Notes under the pieces: model-generated
The model's input: the letters and a program-made list of their open reading frames with translations, nothing else
What the model was told of the DNA's origin: nothing
Database searches by the model: none
Position numbers and translations under genes: made by a program
Assembly (NCBI GenBank): GCA_016869335.1
Contig: VGEJ01000122.1
Span: forward strand, 1 to 7,450
Direction of reading: 5' to 3'
Length of the DNA: 7,450 bases
Origin: Alphaproteobacteria bacterium
Lineage (GTDB): Bacteria; Pseudomonadota; Alphaproteobacteria; VGEJ01
Shown: positions 5,905 to 7,450 of the stretch, one piece after another
How the letters are laid out: every line of letters starts with the position of its first letter
Position numbering within the stretch: the first letter of the stretch is position 1

Positions 5905-7285
5905 CGCTTCACCCGGGCGGGCGCGTTCAATCCCGACAAGGACGGCAACCTGCGCAACGCCGGCGGCCATTTCCTGCAGGGCTGGCCGATCGACGATGAC
6001 GGCAACATCCCGGCTAACCGCAGTGACCTCAGCGTGATCGAGACCGTCAACGTCTAGGGTCTGACCGGCACTGCCTCTCCGACCTCCCAGGTCGGGCTGC
6101 AGGCCAACCTGCAGTCGACACTGGAGCTCAGCCTGATCGGTCCGCAGGAGGAGAGCGCATCGGTCTCCACCGCCGCCGCAGCGGTTCTCGGCAATGGCGC
6201 CGGAACCGGGGTCGTCACCGGTCTCGCCAACGGCGATAAGTTCACCATCACTTCGGGCCGCACCGCGGTCATGGTGACCTACGACTCGACGCCGGCGGCA
6301 GCGACCGAGCTCTCGACGCTGAGCGAGCTGGTCGACATCATCAACGGCGTCGCCGGGCTGTCGGCCGAAATCGGCGGCGCCGAGACGGACGCGACGGTCG
6401 TCATCACCGGCGACGATCAGAGCCAGGACTTGGTCATTACCAACGTGACCGGCACCCCGGCCACCGATCTCGGCATCGTCGGCACCGCGGTGGCCACATA
6501 CGACCCCGCCACCTCCGCCCTCAACATGTCCTCCGGAACGATCACGGCGGACTTCGCGCGCAGCGTTCAGATCTTCGACTCGCAAGGCTCGGCCCGGACC
6601 CTCACGTTCTCGTTCCTCAAGAGGGGCATCCCCAACGAATGGTTCACCGAGGTGCACATCGAGCCGGCGAGCCCGGTCACGACGGCGGCGCCGCTGATCG
6701 ATGGCCATATCGCCACCGGCACCACCGCTTTCAACGCCAATGGCTCGATCGACCTCGGCTCCACCTCGGCGACGCTGACCGCGGCGCTCAACATCCCGTG
6801 GTCGGCCGAGCTCGGCGTCGATGCGCAATCGATCACGCTCGACCTGGGGAGCGACGGGACTACGGAGGGCCTGAGCCAGTTCGCGAGTGACTCGGCGCTG
6901 ATCTCGACTTCCGTCAACGGCGCCCTATTCGGCACGCTGGTCAGCGTCACTATCAATGATCAGGGCGTGGTCATCGCCAACTTCGACAACGGCGAGCTGC
7001 GCGAGCTGTTCAAGCTGCCGATCGCCGTGTTCCCGAACATCACGGGCTGCAGGAGAAGACCGGCAACGCCTACATCGAGACCGATGCCCCCGGCAATTTC
7101 AACCTCCAGGAGGCAAGCGTCGGCAGCGCCGGGCTGGTCGCGCGGCGGCCCGAGAGGCCTCGACCGTCGACATCGCCGAAGAGTTCACGAACATGATCCT
7201 CACGCAGCGCGCGTTCAGCGCGAGTGGCCGCATCATCACCACGACCGATGAAATGCTCGATGAGATAATTCGATTGAAACGGTAA
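5905..7285 (+). pseudogene. flgE: Flagellar hook protein FlgE, 5'-truncated and frameshifted remnant
   Basis: FlgE builds the extracellular hook joining flagellar motor and filament. Homology starts at RFTRAGAFNPDKDGNLRNAG (from 5905), normally about 100 residues into the protein. The start codon and the N-terminal D0 helix needed for export and assembly are absent. The frame reads GGHFLQGWPIDDDGNI, then meets TAG at 6055-6057, and stays open in the same frame past 7020 (SVQIFDSQGSARTLTFSF, LFKLPIAVFPN). A single-base loss near 7046-7050 moves the sense to the next frame (LQEKTGNAYIETDAPGNF). A second single-base loss near 7140-7150 restores the conserved C-terminal D0 helix (ASTVDIAEEFTNMILTQRAF, ending in MLDEIIRLKR) before TAA at 7283-7285. 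The long middle (about 6220-6500) is a variable surface-domain region. ATG at 6271 has no ribosome site and is not a real start. No other flagellar gene is adjacent. Codon bias is intact, so decay is recent, or the two indels are sequencing errors; the missing 5' end cannot be. Confidence 0.88.
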
Positions 7286-7369
7286 ATACTTCGCAACTCT
7301 CGCAGTGGCTCGCGTAGCGACTTCTTAAGTCAGCCCGCGCTATCTTGGGTCCTCGGGAGTGATGGATCC

Positions 7370-7450
7370 ATGGTTGACGACGGAGCACAAGGCAAGCCGG
7401 CGCGGAGGAACGCTCGAGCGCCCGCGGTCGAGCTGCCCCCCGCCGACACC
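7370..7450 (+). CDS. Start of an unrecognised gene running off the window
   Basis: From the ATG at 7370 the frame is open to the window end (27 codons). It encodes a polar, Arg/Ala/Pro-rich N-terminus beginning MVDDGAQGKPARRNARAPAV and continuing with ELPP. There is no signal peptide, so it starts as a cytoplasmic or disordered segment. GGAG at 7356-7359 lies ten bases upstream, a rather long spacing. An overlapping frame from GTG 7359 or ATG 7362 is also open but reads as low-quality sequence (SSCPPP). Similar polar leaders precede large surface proteins in related bacteria, but 27 residues do not support a family call. The 84 bases between the flgE remnant and this start hold no convincing terminator or promoter pair. 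Confidence 0.45.
   Translation, partial: MVDDGAQGKPARRNARAPAVELPPADT

Noticed and set aside
5574..6050. 158-codon minus-strand frame spanning the DMT end and the junction
   Set aside because: It overlaps the better-biased 74-codon frame in another phase, and most of it is Arg-rich shadow sequence.
5749..6828. 359-codon minus-strand frame opposite the flgE remnant
   Set aside because: Its translation is Arg/Gly-rich low-complexity sequence, and the plus strand encodes recognisable FlgE over the same bases. It is a shadow frame.
6271..7251. Reading 6271-7251 as an intact 326-residue gene
   Set aside because: The same frame upstream of 6271 already encodes FlgE sequence, there is no ribosome site, and the end is out of frame after about 7047. 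It is the middle of the broken flgE.
7362..7371. Perfect palindrome ATGGATCCAT over the two candidate starts at the right edge
   Set aside because: At ten bases it is short enough to arise by chance and has no supporting context; not called as an operator.
1..7450. tRNA, rRNA, CRISPR array, transposase or phage genes
   Set aside because: None was recognised by reading both strands; no regularly spaced repeats, cloverleaf pattern or transposase motifs were seen.

Overview
The window is uniformly high in G+C, with G/C-ending codons in every gene. Its gene families are a CUT2-type sugar importer, a DMT exporter, an extracellular TbpB-like barrel protein and an alphaproteobacterial-style flagellar hook protein. 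Together these suggest a free-living alphaproteobacterium, perhaps Rhodospirillales-like. That placement is inferred from protein flavour only; no rRNA or other phylogenetic marker is present.

Layout. (1) 3-842 is the C-terminal part of a large, probably surface or secreted, glycine-rich protein ending in a TbpB-like beta-barrel; its 5' end lies outside the window. (2) 843-945 is a short intergenic region with a plausible sigma70-type promoter (877-906) and a near-perfect palindrome (891-906) over its -10 element. (3) 946-4631 is a compact three-gene importer operon. It holds a double-domain sugar ABC ATPase, a permease coupled to it by a one-base stop/start overlap, and a periplasmic binding protein set apart by a hairpin. 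A strong hairpin, probably the terminator, follows at 4645-4671. (4) 4702-5634 is an EamA/DMT-family permease. (5) 5627-5851 on the minus strand is a small unrecognised ORF whose end overlaps the end of the DMT gene. (6) 5876-5904 is a short AT-rich stretch that looks like a junction. (7) 5905-7285 is a broken flagellar hook gene, flgE. It lacks its first ~100 codons and carries one in-frame stop and two single-base frameshifts. (8) 7286-7369 is intergenic, and a probable new gene begins at 7370 and runs off the window.

How it works together. The binding protein should capture a monosaccharide-like solute in the periplasm and hand it to the permease, with the double ATPase powering uptake. 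No sugar kinase, dehydrogenase or regulator gene is present to identify the solute. Compared with E. coli RbsB, several ribose-contact positions are changed, two of them to cysteine, so the ligand is probably not ribose. The DMT permease is separately terminated and need not be functionally linked.

I found no clear sign of a new multi-gene system. The points most worth a second look are the flgE remnant and its abrupt left junction, the altered pocket of the binding protein, and the promoter/operator arrangement ahead of the importer.
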